Notes under the pieces: generated by a model
What the model saw: only the letters and a program-made list of their open reading frames with translations
Database searches by the model: none
Told to the model about the DNA's origin: nothing
NCBI GenBank assembly: GCA_016801845.1
Contig: CM028923.1
Coordinates: 10,237,001 to 10,301,000 of the forward strand
DNA length: 64,000 nucleotides
DNA from: Polydactylus sextarius
Lineage: Eukaryota; Chordata; Actinopteri; Polynemidae
Direction: 5' to 3'
Shown here: piece by piece, positions 35,675 through 46,616 of the stretch
Layout: every line of letters starts with the position of its first letter
How positions within the stretch are numbered: position 1 is the first letter of the stretch
Translations under genes and position numbers: made by a program

Positions 35675-35850
35675 AATGAAGCTAGAGTCAGTAGTTAGTT
35701 ATCCTAGCTTAGCATAAGGGAGGTAGCTCCGTCCTGTCAAAAGATAATGAAATCCACCAATTAGCACCTCTTAAGTTCACTAATAAGTATAAATATTTAT
35801 AAAGTAACTGAATAGTTAACAAAGGAACACAAGCTTAGAATTTGGACCAT
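35675..35850 (-). repeat. R-C dispersed repeat, copy 2
   Basis: GAAGCTAGAGTCAGTAGTTAG, ATCCTAGCTTAGCATAAGGG, AGGTAGCTCCGTCCTGTC, AAAATAATGAAATCCACC-like and AATTAGCACCTCTTAAG follow the minus-strand order of this family. Its reverse complement aligns with 62485-62555 (TTATGCTAATATAAGCTACAG, AATTGGCTGCAGGATGTAG). Confidence 0.65.
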
Positions 35851-37944
35851 GTATCGTCCATTTCACCATGTCTTTAAATGATAAAACCAATCACTACAGT
35901 CTTTGTGAACAAGCCAGTTTGCTGCATCTAAACTGACACACTGACTGAAAAAAACCCTCAGCAGGTTTACTGAATTTGTGTTGGAGGAGATGCTGTTGCC
36001 TGCCAGTCAGGATGCTTTATTGTGACAGCCTGTGAGGACTTGGCTTCAAATTGAAAATAACTAAATCACTTTAATTGATGACAAAACCACTTTTTTTTGC
36101 CAAAACCCATTAAAGTACACACTTGAAAACAAGGTCTCCAATACTGAATAGCATATGTTCTATAAATGAAATTCTATTTACACATGCACATTTACACACT
36201 TAAATCATATATCTTTAGTGCTGATATAACACTGGTTCCACACAAGTAGGACATCCTAATAGAGATGAGTGTTTCTGGTGAGCGGTGGCTGCGGAAAGAC
36301 ACACATTTTTCTTCTGGCTGCAGCTCAGCAACCGAGCAAACTAGTATGTCTCATTTGGCTGGTCAGATAGATCCCTACAGTATGTTTCTGGCTAGTCTTA
36401 TCTACATGCAGCTATAGAAGACCATTTTTCAAAGTCAGGTCCCTGAACCAGTGTCCCCAATCCGATGCTTGTTGCTCAGCACTCCGTTGGCTGGTTATCT
36501 GGCAGTAGAATACATTATGCTCTAAATGAATAGATTGTATTATACAGCAGTGTTCATACTGAAGGACAATGTGTTTTTTTACTCTGCTGAACAGACAGGT
36601 TCTTAAGTCTTTTTTTTTGTCAACTCAGTCTTCTGCTGATCAGATTACATTTTATCCCTTTTGCAATGATCTGTGGTTCAATGTGAATGGGAGATAATTT
36701 TGTGGTCACAAGAACAAACATACCGTTGGATTTATATTTGATGCCAATGCGTCTTCCTGCAGTTACAGCCCAACTTATCAGACTCATTTGATCTATTTTT
36801 TGCTAAGGTTATCTTGGTCGGCTTCAGAGGGTGTTGTGGATAGACGCAGATAGACCTGCAGGGAAGAATCTATTTGAGAAAGTGATGCAGAGTGAGAGAA
36901 AGGAGACGGATAGACCCTAGCCGAGTGTGGCTGCAGTTTTACAGCAAGTTTTCATGCCCCAAGAATAATCAGACCACTTAAAAGCATCATATTAAAACTG
37001 GGAATGACAGCTTAGTCTGCCGGTCTTTTTGTTTCAAGCAATCTTTTGAAGCCATGCCATGCATCACGAACTTAATGTGCATATGGCTCGTTGCTGTTTT
37101 GGCACCAGGAGACATGTGTGACTTTTCCTGGCTGAAATTGTTCAGCAGATAGAGAGCCCTATGGCTTTCTGGCTGGGAACAGTGATTGAGAAAGGCCAGC
37201 TGGCTTACTCCAGGTCTGGATGTGAACTGACAGGAGAAATATGGTCTTGGGGGCTGCCAGAGGAGAAGAGGGTTCTGGGAGAGAGATCTATTGGCCAAGG
37301 TTGGCCAACAGCACTCAACCATTCATGGCTTGAAATCTAGGGAAGGGTGAAAGCACCAAGCTACAGTTGGACAGAGTTTGACCCAGCCGAATCCCATAAA
37401 TGAAAAGACCCTGTCAGAACACAATTCTGATGATGCCAGTGGCCAATTTCCTATATTTCATACGACAAAAATTCTGACTTGAGGCCACTTGATTAAACAG
37501 TAACAGTTTCATTTGCAAATAAATTACATGCGGGCAAAAACAACATGTTTGAAGCTTAATTATTTTCTTTAGACATCTTGCCATAAGGAAGAAACTTCAT
37601 TAAAACACAATGTACGCATCATGATCACAGGATAAACCAGTCCAAACAAAGATGCCTGACTGCAGTGCCAGTCCTCATTATAGGTGTTGCCATATTTCAT
37701 ATGTCTTCTTAAAAGAGACAGAACAGTTATTGCGGCGCTCAGTAAAACTAAATTAGATCAACAGCATCTGTTACGAAACTGTGCATATGGATTAAGATAC
37801 ACAGTTCATACCAACACAGAATGGCCGCTTTGCTGGTGCGATATTTGTATGTTTTTGCTTCTCAAAGAGCCAGATTGTTGCTACTTTGCATCCTAAGTAT
37901 TTGAATGGTTAGGCAATTTGTTTGTTTTTCAGGCTTTGAGCTTC
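35851..37944. other. Noncoding DNA, nothing recognised
   Basis: About 2 kb without recognisable gene or repeat. The 111-codon minus frame at 36987-37322 shows no domain. Confidence 0.5.
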
Positions 37945-38110
37945 AACACATTCAAGTCTCAAATAAAATAATGGATATGGCTTTAAAGTGCCAAGACTCA
38001 GCTTTAATTTGAGAACATCGATATAGAAAAGACTGTGTGGGAGAAATAGGCCCTAAAACACACAGTCCCCAAATTGAAAGGGTGAAAAGTAATTGGGCAC
38101 TTAGCTGCAA
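37945..38110 (+). repeat. R-D dispersed repeat, copy 1
   Basis: GTCTCAAATAAAATAATGG, CCAAGACTCAGCTTTAATTTG, AGAACATCGATATAGAAAAG, ACTGTGTGGGAGAAATAGGC and AAAAGTAATTGGGCA. The central part aligns with 49180-49255 (CCAAACCTCAGCTTCAATTTG, CTGTGTGGGAGACCTAGCCC). The family resembles a common teleost nonautonomous element; its class is not established here. Confidence 0.72.
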
Positions 38111-38220
38111 AATGTTTTTGAAGTGGCTGTTTGTAGTTTTGATGATCGTGTACAAACTAAAATTACTGCCTTATGGCTGTATGCTTCTACTAACCAGTTC
38201 AGTTGCTATTAATTATAGAG

Positions 38221-38623
38221 CTTAAATTCACAATTTATGGCCACAAACTTGTTGCGATTAGCCAATAGTGACTTTCACCATTGACCACCAAATTAAAATC
38301 AGCACAACCTTTATTCTAAGTGATTGTTTCTGCCAAATTTGAAAAGATTCCTTCAAGGCAATCTTAAAATATCACTTTCAAGAAGCCAAAAACATGATTT
38401 GAAAGGTAATGGTTATTTTGACATTTGACCTTTAGCCACAAAATTCTAATCAATTCATGACTGAGTCCAGATGAATGCTTTTTGAAGGCATTCCTCATGG
38501 TGTTTTCGAGATATTGTGTTCAAAAAATTGGGACAAATGAATGGACAAACAAGCTGGCGGATGGACAATTGAAAAATATAATGCCTCTGGCCATAGCTGC
38601 CGCTGGCATGGATGCATAAAAAG
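38221..38623 (+). repeat. R-A dispersed repeat, copy 5 with 3' end
   Basis: The most complete copy. Start CTTAAATTCACAATTTATGG, first unit with CCAAATTTGAAAAGATTCC and TTCAAGGCAATCTTAAAATATC. The second unit has ATTTGACCTTTAGCCAC, AATCAATTCATGACTGAGTCC and GGTGTTTTCGAGATATTGTG. The 3' end is GGACAAATGAATGGACAAAC, then ATAATGCCTCTGGCCATAGC and GGCATGGATGCATAAAAAG. No open frame beyond chance; likely a nonautonomous element. Confidence 0.8.
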
Positions 38624-38849
38624 CTCACTAGGGACTTGGTGTTGCCTGAGAGTTGACATTTAGTCAGTTTTGTCAATAGTAAAGTGAAGAAGATAATAAT
38701 TCACAAAATAAAAACTATTACATACAAAAACTTTTGGTTTACATGATCAACAGTTGAATATTTTCTTAGAAAAAAAAACGCGTCCAGAAAACAGAAAATG
38801 GCAAGCGGTTATGTTCATAGCAAACAGCTTTTTTTTTTGTCAATAATCA

Positions 38850-39290
38850 AGAGCAAGAACTTCAGAAGATTCGCCACAGGATTCCAACCTCTGGTAACCC
38901 CTGTAGTTCACAGCAAACACACAAACAGAAACCAGAAAAGTTGTGGAACAGAAAGTCCTATGGACTGTGGAAACAAAAATCAACCTCTATCAAAATGATG
39001 GAAAGAGGAAATTGTCGAGGAAAAAAAAAAGAAAAAGAACAGCTCATGACCTGACGGCACTAGCTCATTTGTCAACGATGGCGACGGTTTTGTTTATAGC
39101 TGCTAATGGAGTTGGCACCCTGGCATTTATTGATGATTTCACTGCTGATGGAAGCAACAGGATGAATGCAGAGATATATAGGGGAGTAGTCTCAGCTGAA
39201 GTGAACCATGGAGCTTTTCAAGGTTAGGAGGTGGAATATCCTCAAGAAGTCATGTCATTCACCTGATCTCAGGTCAGATTGAGTAGTATG
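38850..39290 (+). pseudogene. Tc1-like transposon relic (lineage 2)
   Basis: Transposase remnant of the Tc1 superfamily. The frame from 38943 to 39227 reads KVLWTVETKINLYQNDGKRK, where intact relatives have 'VLWSDETKINLYQNDG', so the first catalytic aspartate is lost (V). It goes on to TAHDLTALAHL, then AANGVGTLAFIDDFTADGSN and RMNAEIYRGVVSAEV, matching the 'ANGxGTLVFIDDVTADxSxRMNSEVYR' block. A frameshift and deletion remove the 'DNDPKHT' segment. After it comes RWNILKKSCHSPDL (about 39230-39275) in another frame, equal to 'KWNVLxWPSQSPDLNPIE', with a stop where the third acidic residue should be near. The element is dead and lacks clear terminal inverted repeats. Confidence 0.88.
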
Positions 39291-39459
39291 GGCTACCTAC
39301 TGGAGGCCAAACTGAGGGCAGAGAGCCAACTGATGCTTGTGGATTGTTTGGCTTCATGTCTATGTGTCCCTTAACTTAACTTGCTTAAATGATCCACTTC
39401 CCTAACACTTAAAGCTGAGACTGCAGTAGATTTTATTTCAAACAGAATGTGCTGAAGTT
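39291..39459. other. Noncoding DNA between two transposon relics
   Basis: No recognisable sequence; may be eroded transposon ends. Confidence 0.5.
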
Positions 39460-39790
39460 CAGAGTCCAGGTAAATACATAGGTTCCTGGTGACTGGTGTG
39501 TTCAGGGATGAAATATTGCATTGACTACATTAGATTCTGTCACACTGCAGGTGAACAGGCAGCTATTAAAAAACAATTTGCGGCAAAGTCCACTTCCACC
39601 AAATATAACTGCCATGATTGACTGCACTCATGTTAAATTAAGGCCACCTAAGGATGATGAATTGGTTTTACCACATTTTAAAAAATAATGCTCCATCTCT
39701 GCACTAATCATTTGTGATGCAAAAGTGGTTCTGACAAATGTGGTGTTGCCTGACACACCTGCTACCAAGTAAAGTCCATTTAGCAGCATT
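39460..39790 (+). pseudogene. PIF/Harbinger transposase relic
   Basis: Remnant of a Harbinger-type DDE nuclease. In order: RFLVTGVFRDEIL (about 39480), GEQAAIKKQFAAKS (about 39550-39593, like 'EEQAxIKRQFAAKSGFP'), then after a frameshift PNITAMIDCTHVKLRPPKDD (about 39597-39656; IDCTHV is the block holding the first catalytic aspartate, which is retained), a stop, and SALIICDAKVVLTNVVLPDTP (about 39700-39765, like 'NVQxICDAxxxxTNVVARWPGSTHD'). The second aspartate block and the rest are missing. It lies less than 200 bp from the Tc1 relic, in the same orientation. Confidence 0.82.
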
Positions 39791-40837
39791 TTAGACACAT
39801 TCGCTAACCTCAGTTCCTCTCTGTTTCACATGCAGTCAACTTTGCACAACTCTGCAACACTGCACACAAGTTATGTGCAAAGTATGAACGTTCATACCAG
39901 TGGGTTTGTAATAAAGGGGTGAAATATTCCATCAATCAGAGGAAGCTTGCAATATTCAGTATTCTACCTCACATAACCCGGCTAGAAAAACAACTTTCCC
40001 AGCTAAAAACTCTAAAAACCGAGTAGGAGTCTCAATCTCTACAGCACCCTTGAGAAGTCATTGACTTGGCATTTATTTCACTCATTATTTTAATTATTCA
40101 TTTATTCCATCCTCTTGCTTTGAATTAAGCTCACTCACGAGCACCTAATTTTCAGGTTAATTGCGATTTATAAGAAGATGAGGACTCACACCTGCCGCAA
40201 TGCTAGCTCTCTCGCAGCCTGAATGAAACTCCCCTGGAGTAACACAACAAAAAGAAAATATGTATCCACTTCTACCCTTGTCCTGCAGCCTACGTCTTCA
40301 GATGGTAGAGAAGCAATATAAACAGGCCCAAATGCACATTGGAGGAGTTTTTGCTTTCAGATATCCTCTTTGGCTTTGGTTAAATTTATTTTTTCTTCAA
40401 CTAAACGAAGACTAGATTGGATTTGAGCAGGACAGGAAGAATAAAATCAGTAATCAAAAATGCCACATGAGCATGTGAGCAGCATACTATAGGAGAATAT
40501 ATTTACATAGAGTTTAAATGTACATTTAATACTTTAGTGTTTAATAATTCACTTTTAAATGAGGAGATTAAATGTAAAACATTATAATTAGAAACACACA
40601 TCTTGATGCAAATTTAATATGGTGATATGGGTTTTTTTAGTGGTAGGGTTAAAGGTGCCATTCTGGTCCCCATAATTCTATTTGATGGAAAAGTTTAAGC
40701 TTTAACTTGTTTTTAACAGTATCTACAAGGACATAAGACTGTACAGGGTCTTTGTGGTCATCATTTTAGTAGGTAATTTTAGTTGAATAAATTCTTTTTG
40801 AAGAGAATGCAAAATATTATTCACTACCTTTACTTTT
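39791..40837. other. Noncoding DNA, nothing recognised
   Basis: No gene or clear repeat. May include the eroded 3' part of the Harbinger element, but I cannot see it. Confidence 0.5.
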
Positions 40838-40887
40838 TGTTTTGTTTTTGTTGTTGTTGTTGTTGTTTTAGTTGTTGTTGTTGTTTT
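40838..40887. repeat. (GTT)n trinucleotide repeat
   Basis: About 14 GTT units with a TTTTA interruption. Confidence 0.93.
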
Positions 40888-41391
40888 TTCGGTCAAAGTC
40901 TCAGGGAATTTGTGATTAACTACCTGAAACAAAAACCGAGGTAATGTGTCTTTTTGCAATTTACTTAGATATAGCAGCAATCTAGACTCTCAGTGTCTTG
41001 ATCAATGGGAATCACAGCTGAACCAACTCTTCTTTATTTATTGACTCAAAGTTGTCAGAACATACATACATCATACATCTACATACATCAAATACATCAT
41101 ATCAGTCATAGCGACAGAGGAAAGTTCTCTAACTTCATCTTTTTTTCCCTTCATCTATTTACAGCGCTAACAAAGAGAAAAAATCTTACATAAGTACATC
41201 TATTATGAATATGCACAAGCTGTGATTCTTTTTTCTTTCCAATTCCTTAGCGGATGTGGAACTTATAGAGAGAGATCTACATAATTTACATTGGACCTAA
41301 CGAAACCACCATATTTACTCCTTCAGATCCTCAGTTATTCACCTTCATTGCCGCCAAGGCGCATTATGTTCAGAGCCGACCATTATATTAA
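40888..41391. other. Noncoding DNA, nothing recognised
   Basis: ACATACATC words repeat several times at 41060-41100. No gene. Confidence 0.5.
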
Positions 41392-41432
41392 TACACGCAC
41401 AGACAGACACACACACAGACACACACACACAC
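41392..41432. repeat. Imperfect CA/GACA tract
   Basis: CACA words interrupted by GACA. Confidence 0.88.
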
Positions 41433-41499
41433 TATTATTTCTCTGCTATTGACTGCATAATTCATATTTCATCCTTGATTTTCCTGACAACTACAGAGC

Positions 41500-41780
41500 T
41501 CGTCAGTTTGCATGATTTATTGATGTGATGTTTGGTGGGAATAGTTCACCTGCTGTGACCTCAATACTAACTGCCTTTGGAGGTTATGTAAATTAAAAGG
41601 GTCCATACAGTTAGCTCCAAAGGCAAGGGAATGTGATAATCAATATTTAAATATCAATCACAGTTTGTCTACACTTGGCAGAGAATAGGCTTTAATTTAC
41701 ATCCAATCATACGCACACAGTTCTGACAACTGCATTACTATACAAACAATGCAATATTTTTATCCTTTTTTTCTCATTAC
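41500..41780. promoter_or_regulatory. Candidate conserved noncoding element
   Basis: Repeat-free block. It contains the 12-bp palindrome ATATTTAAATAT (41643-41654) flanked by TGATAATCA on the left and CAATCA on the right. ATCAATCA (41653-41660) is the complement of TGATTGAT, a PBX-HOX-type site. TTAATTTACATCCAATCAT and TATGTAAATTAAAAGG add homeodomain/forkhead-like words. Evidence is motif texture only. Confidence 0.33.
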
Positions 41781-41989
41781 AGTATTGTACACAGACTTTT
41801 GAAATGGACTAATGAGCATGCAATGAAATTTACTGAGCATTGATCAAATGGAGCCACTTCAAGAGTCTGTCTTTGTAAAACACACAAATGGTTGGCTGAT
41901 CAACACCCGTCAACAGACCACATTTTTATTGTACAATAACTCACAGACTCATGGATAAGAGGGCTTTACATAATGACTCTTGCTATTCA

Positions 41990-42270
41990 TTCCAAGAACA
42001 AAGTGGCGCCCCTCCTCATGTCTCACTTCCAAATCTGTGGGTGAGCTCGTGATTAATGTGTAATTGACTTGATGAATGGGTTTCCCATTCCATGAATCCA
42101 TCAAAATACTGCTTGATTAAGCATCCTCTGCAACTCTGATTAAAAACCAGCAAGATCAGCTTCATTTAAACACAAGCACGGACCCATCATGTTTCAAAAT
42201 CTGGTCACGCCCACTGATTATCTCCTTGCAATATGGGGTAATCAATGCACGTAGAGGACCGGGTATTGAG
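41990..42270. other. Candidate conserved noncoding element
   Basis: Repeat-free, balanced composition, with CCAAGAACAAAGTGG (SOX-like), GTGATTAATGTGTAATTG, CTTGATTAAGCATCC, TGATTATCTCCTTGC and GGGGTAATCAATGC. No open frame. Suggestive of a developmental CNE but untested. Confidence 0.3.
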
Positions 42271-42279
42271 GGCGACGTA

Positions 42280-42620
42280 GTTGTGATTGTGAGGGGGGTG
42301 GGGGGTTGATACTTTGCAGGCAGTGCGGCAGAGAAACAGCCAAGTTTCAGCAATCAGTCATGCCAACAGAAGTAGAATAGGATGGATAAGGGGCGGAGGA
42401 GGAGATGGATAGTGGAGGGTAAGAGTTTGAGAGGTGAGAATGAGATGGAATGGGATTCAGACAGGGACGGAGAGATGGATACAGAAAGTAAGACACTGCA
42501 GCGAAGAAAGTTTGATAGGGGAAAGCAGGGGTGAGAGAAAGGAAGATGGGGAAGAGGTGCTGACAGGAGGGATGATGAGCAGACACATGGAGATATGTTG
42601 CGAGGTATTAGTGACAGAAA
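42280..42620. other. Purine-rich (G/A) tract
   Basis: The plus strand is strongly G+A-rich with GAGATGG and GGAGG words but has no regular period. Short open frames on both strands follow from the base bias. Confidence 0.7.
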
Positions 42621-43679
42621 GGTAGGCTAGAAACTGCATACGACACTCCCATCCTTGTTTGAATCTATACCTCTTGCTCCATCACTGCTCAAAGTGTTGA
42701 AATGTAATTACAAAATGATGATGACCAGAATCTCACCCTCACAGCTGCCAGCAGGAAAAGATTTACAATACATCACCTGTATCTGGCTACTGTACTGTAG
42801 GATATTTTACAGTTCTATACAGATCGAAATCTTGCGAAACTTCACCAAGCAACTGCAGCGATTGATCACGTATCTGTTTTTTTCTGAATGAAAGTTTTCA
42901 GCCATATGGCGTGTAAAAGCTTTGCTTCCCGGAGGTGTCTGTTTTGTAACTGTGCGTACTTATGATGTGATGCCAAAACAGCAAAGCCAGACCCATAAGT
43001 ATTATAAATAACAACCTCCCGGCTGCTATTTTTCATGTTTGATCAAAGTACAACAGTATAATGTGAATATGTTCCAGTATATGACATTGTTGTGAATATC
43101 CTTTTGTGAAGATCCTGCAAAATAACACATTTGAATTATAATGATACATATCACTGTGTGTATTATTATAGCTTATTAGTATAATTCATGTCCTTGTGAA
43201 TCTATTGATGCAACAAGTTTAAACTTGGTTTCTTTTCTATTTCCATCTCACAAAAGCACATGTTACTGTGCAGAAAGTCAACAAAAAAACCTATTGTATC
43301 ATAAACAATAGGGACTAAAATATATTTCAAGGCACTGAAAAGAGTTGGAGGCTGAAATGTGTGATGCAATTAAGGTTTACCACAAAATCACAGCTAAGAA
43401 CGCAATGTTTCATTACCAGTTTGTGTTTTGTTTTGTTTTGTTTTTCTTTTAAAAAATATCTTTGATGTTACTTAACAAGTAACTCTGGACTCTCTTGGAT
43501 GATAAGAACAATCTAATGGGTTTGTGTTATGGCCACCAGCCAGTTTAAATAATTTCAATTTGAAACGTTCAATTGAATTTGAAATAAATGACACTTGCTG
43601 AAATTCACCTCAGTAGCCATTTTTAATGTTTCTGATGAAAACACACACAAGCTTTTGCCTTTTGACTTTTGAATGAGAT
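42621..43679. other. Noncoding DNA, nothing recognised
   Basis: AT-rich, no gene; GTTTT words at 43424-43446. Confidence 0.5.
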
Positions 43680-43930
43680 ATTTCAGTGGAGAGCTTGAAC
43701 TCTAAGTCCAATAAGGCCGCCTGTCTTTGGGAAATAAATGAAACAAATGGGACTGGAACCAAGGAGTGTTTCATGAAGCTCATTCAGTTATTTATGTTTG
43801 TTTAATTACTTAGCTGTCTTTAATTTTCTCTGTAAATCACTTTAATTAACATCTAGTCAACATAAATTTGACAATCATCTAATTTTGCCATAATGTTCAA
43901 ACCACAGTAATTATCTCTCAACAGTTTAAA
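43680..43930. other. Candidate conserved noncoding element
   Basis: AT-rich block with repeated TTAATT/AATTAAC/TTTAATTAAC words (TTTAATTACTTAGC, CACTTTAATTAAC), preceded by CCAATAAGGCCGCCTG. No repeat signature or open frame. Low-confidence texture call. Confidence 0.28.
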
Positions 43931-43970
43931 CGTAAACATTAAATAGATTCAACTCAATAATAATACAATT

Positions 43971-43991
43971 TAAAAAAAAAAAAAAAAAAAA
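43971..43991. repeat. Poly(A) run
   Basis: A20-21 run with no recognisable retroelement beside it. Confidence 0.92.
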
Positions 43992-45574
43992 GATATCTAA
44001 GAAGTCAAATCTTTGATTAGAAAAATGTCCTTGACTTCTTCTCCAAACAATGGTAATAATCCTATGGTGCACGTCATATTTCATTCCCTTTGTGATCCGC
44101 TCACCCAGTTCAGCTCCCAGAGCTTTGGAGATAAAGAGACTCTGGCTTGTCTCTGCATACAAGAACATTCATTAACACTGAGATGAGTATTAGTGACAGA
44201 AAAGCTTTTCTCTCTATTCTTTTCACCTCCCATCCAGTTAGAGGTGTTGTTTTCCTTGGCAAAAATTAGTCCAGCTTGTGTTTTTTATTTATTTTATTTA
44301 TTTATTTATTTTTATTTTCCTCATCTCAAATTCTTAATCCTGTTTTCATATAATTTCTAACATTTACAATTAATCCTACAATCCTCTTTTCTTTCAATAA
44401 AGATCAGTCTGTCTTTATGCTTCTCATCTCTTTCCATGTACCCAAACTCTCTCAACCTCACCCATTCTCCACTCCCTGCCACTCGCCATCAGCCGCCTCA
44501 CACTCGCACTGAACATCAAACAGAATCCATTTCCCTTAGAGAGCAGGACTAGCCCCTGTGAGCTGCTCTTGATCTCTGTCCGAGCATTGCTGTTTGACAG
44601 CTTACAAATGAGCCTGACCCCTTGTAAACAGGACACATACACTCACCCAGACACACACACACACACACATTTCCTACGCAACCACATGTGAAGTGCGGTT
44701 GTAACCTCTGTCATGAAAAAGACCTTTGCTGGTCTCATTGCTTTCAGAGAGATCGAGTGATTGTGTGGTCCTGCCCACTGATCAGAAATGAGCTATTAGT
44801 ATCTGACCTCTCACCCTATGGTCTCACCTTTGACCTCTCATGGTGAAATGAAAGGAGTGAGGAAGGAATAACACAGCAAACGTACCCTTAAAATTAACCC
44901 TTCTTCACACCTCTTATCCTGCAATCTGTGAACTACGCGATACATACACAAACACACACATATATATATACACTTAACCACTATATCGCTTTCTTCACCG
45001 TAGCCTTCTATGTAATTTGACCTTCGAACACGTGTTTTCTATCTCAGTGTAGCTTGTATCAGATGCGTTATCACCGTGCATGTGACATCTGTACTCTGCA
45101 CCTTCTGACATTAGGTTCACACAATAGTACCAAACAGTTCCCAGTGTGCTCCCACAGTTTTGGCTTAAATGAAAAATTCATAGCTGTGCTCCAACGAAAA
45201 TCCAGATACAGCTTGAACCTATAAATATTTATTTGTGTGTTAACTATTGTGTTTTCCGTTGAGGAGGGAAAGCATTCTACAGGGGCAGGGAGAGAGGTCA
45301 CAACTCTTTTTTCTAGGCCAGTGACCCGAACTAACTGTGTGAGGTATACACATGCAGGTAGAAACTGAGCCAAAAGCTAAACTATTTTATTTAAGGTAAT
45401 AAAGAACTGTTTTTATACTGTTTTATATATATTGTGATGATAAAAATCCTAAAAATTTTTGAGCTTATTGGACAGTTTCTTTGAAAATAATTGTTCTTAA
45501 TTGATTGTTCACACATGGATTACAATTAAGGTAGTAGTAATAGCAGCAAAAAACATACAGAGCATCAAAAGGGA
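43992..45574. other. Noncoding DNA with small simple repeats
   Basis: (TTTA)n at 44283-44319, (CA)10 at 44650-44669, CACATATATATATACAC near 44956-44972. No gene; the 100-codon minus frame at 45071-45373 has no domain. Confidence 0.6.
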
Positions 45575-46062
45575 GCATACAAGAGTCTCTAAGGCGTTAG
45601 ATACACCGTGAAGACACTGAAAACAGTCATCGACAAGTGGAGACAATACGGCCCAAAAAAGACATTGCTAAAATGCAAACAGGTCAGGCAGTCTGCCAAG
45701 ACTCCGACAGCAAACATCGAATGACCTGCCGTCGTTTCTGGTAAGTACTGGTTGTGTACTACCTGTGACGTAGCTGTGCACAACCTTTTGTATTCTTCAA
45801 ATATCTGGGCTGTGGGGAAGGATGACAAGACGGAAGCCTTTTCTCAAAACATCCAAACCTGGCTAAGTTTTGCGAAACCATAAATCATGTCTTCCAAAAG
45901 CACGTAAGAAAATATGTCATGGTCAGACAAGACCTATATTAAACTTTTTGGTCATAATTCCCAAAGGTATGATTGAAAAATCAACATCGCACATCTCCAA
46001 AATAACACCATATCAATGGTAAATCGTGATGGTGGCAGTAGAAAAAGTGTTGTATTTTTTCC
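45575..46062 (+). pseudogene. Tc1-like transposon relic (lineage 3)
   Basis: Plus-strand remnant of a third Tc1 lineage. The 5' part (45590-45730) retains words of the DNA-binding region: CACCGTGAAGACACTGAAAAC, ACAAGTGGAGACAATACGGC, TTTCTGGTAAGTACTGGTTG and TGTACTACCTGTGA. CTGGGCTGTGGGGAAGGATG and CAAGACGGAAGCCTTTTCTC lead into the catalytic part. There, 45918-46058 translates SWSDKTYIKLFGHNSQRYD, stop, KINIAHLQNNTISMV and NRDGGSRKSVV. This matches 'WSDETKIELFGHNxxRxVW...TAHHxxNTIPTVKHGGGSIM'. The first catalytic aspartate is kept but the rest of the domain (second and third acidic residues) is missing. The minus-strand open frame at 45589-45828 is a shadow. Confidence 0.88.
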
Positions 46063-46154
46063 ATTCACAAAAAAACAATTTAACACGGGTTTGTCAAATG
46101 TATATAAGAGAGAGAGATTTGTGTTTTGTATATACTGATGTGTGTAAAAGAAAA

Positions 46155-46187
46155 ATTAATATGAATCATTCTATGAATCATATTAAT
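46155..46187. repeat. Short inverted repeat with direct repeat
   Basis: ATTAATATGA (46155-46164) and TCATATTAAT (46178-46187) are exact complements. ATGAATCAT also occurs twice directly within it. It sits between the Tc1 relic and the R-A copy. Confidence 0.8.
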
Positions 46188-46214
46188 AATTTATTCTCAG
46201 TTTTTATGACAAAT

Positions 46215-46322
46215 GACAAAACTGTAATTAATTGATCCTTAAGTCCAAGTCAACATTTGTGACAAATTTGAAAGGATTACACTGAAGTGTTTTGGAAATG
46301 TCATTTTCATACAAATGGGAAA
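46215..46322 (+). repeat. R-A dispersed repeat, copy 6 (partial)
   Basis: GATCCTTAAGTCCAAGTCAAC, ATTTGTGACAAATTTGAAAGG, ACACTGAAGTGTTTTGGAAAT, CATTTTCATACAAATGGGA match the internal unit of the family. Confidence 0.68.
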
Positions 46323-46584
46323 ACCCAAAAACAGGCACAGCTGTTGTTAGTACAGAGTCATAAAAAAGCTAGAAAAAGTTAGATCTAAAAACTGTAAAAG
46401 AAAAATTGGAATAATCACAGCCACAAATGCAAATGTTTAGCTCTTGAAAAGATCCTATACCCATCTCAAGAGCATGTGGGTGAATACAATCCATCAAAAT
46501 CAAGATAAAAAAGAAGAAAAGAAAGAAACTACCCACACTCTTCCAACAACTTCCTGTTGTATCAAGTTGACTAATCAGGTGTGA

Positions 46585-46616
46585 AGGTCCTTGGTCAGGA
46601 TGATGACCAAGGACCT
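46585..46616. repeat. Perfect 13-bp inverted repeat (hairpin)
   Basis: AGGTCCTTGGTCA (46585-46597) and TGACCAAGGACCT (46604-46616) are exact complements around a 6-nt loop. GC-rich compared with the surroundings. Function unknown. Confidence 0.93.
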
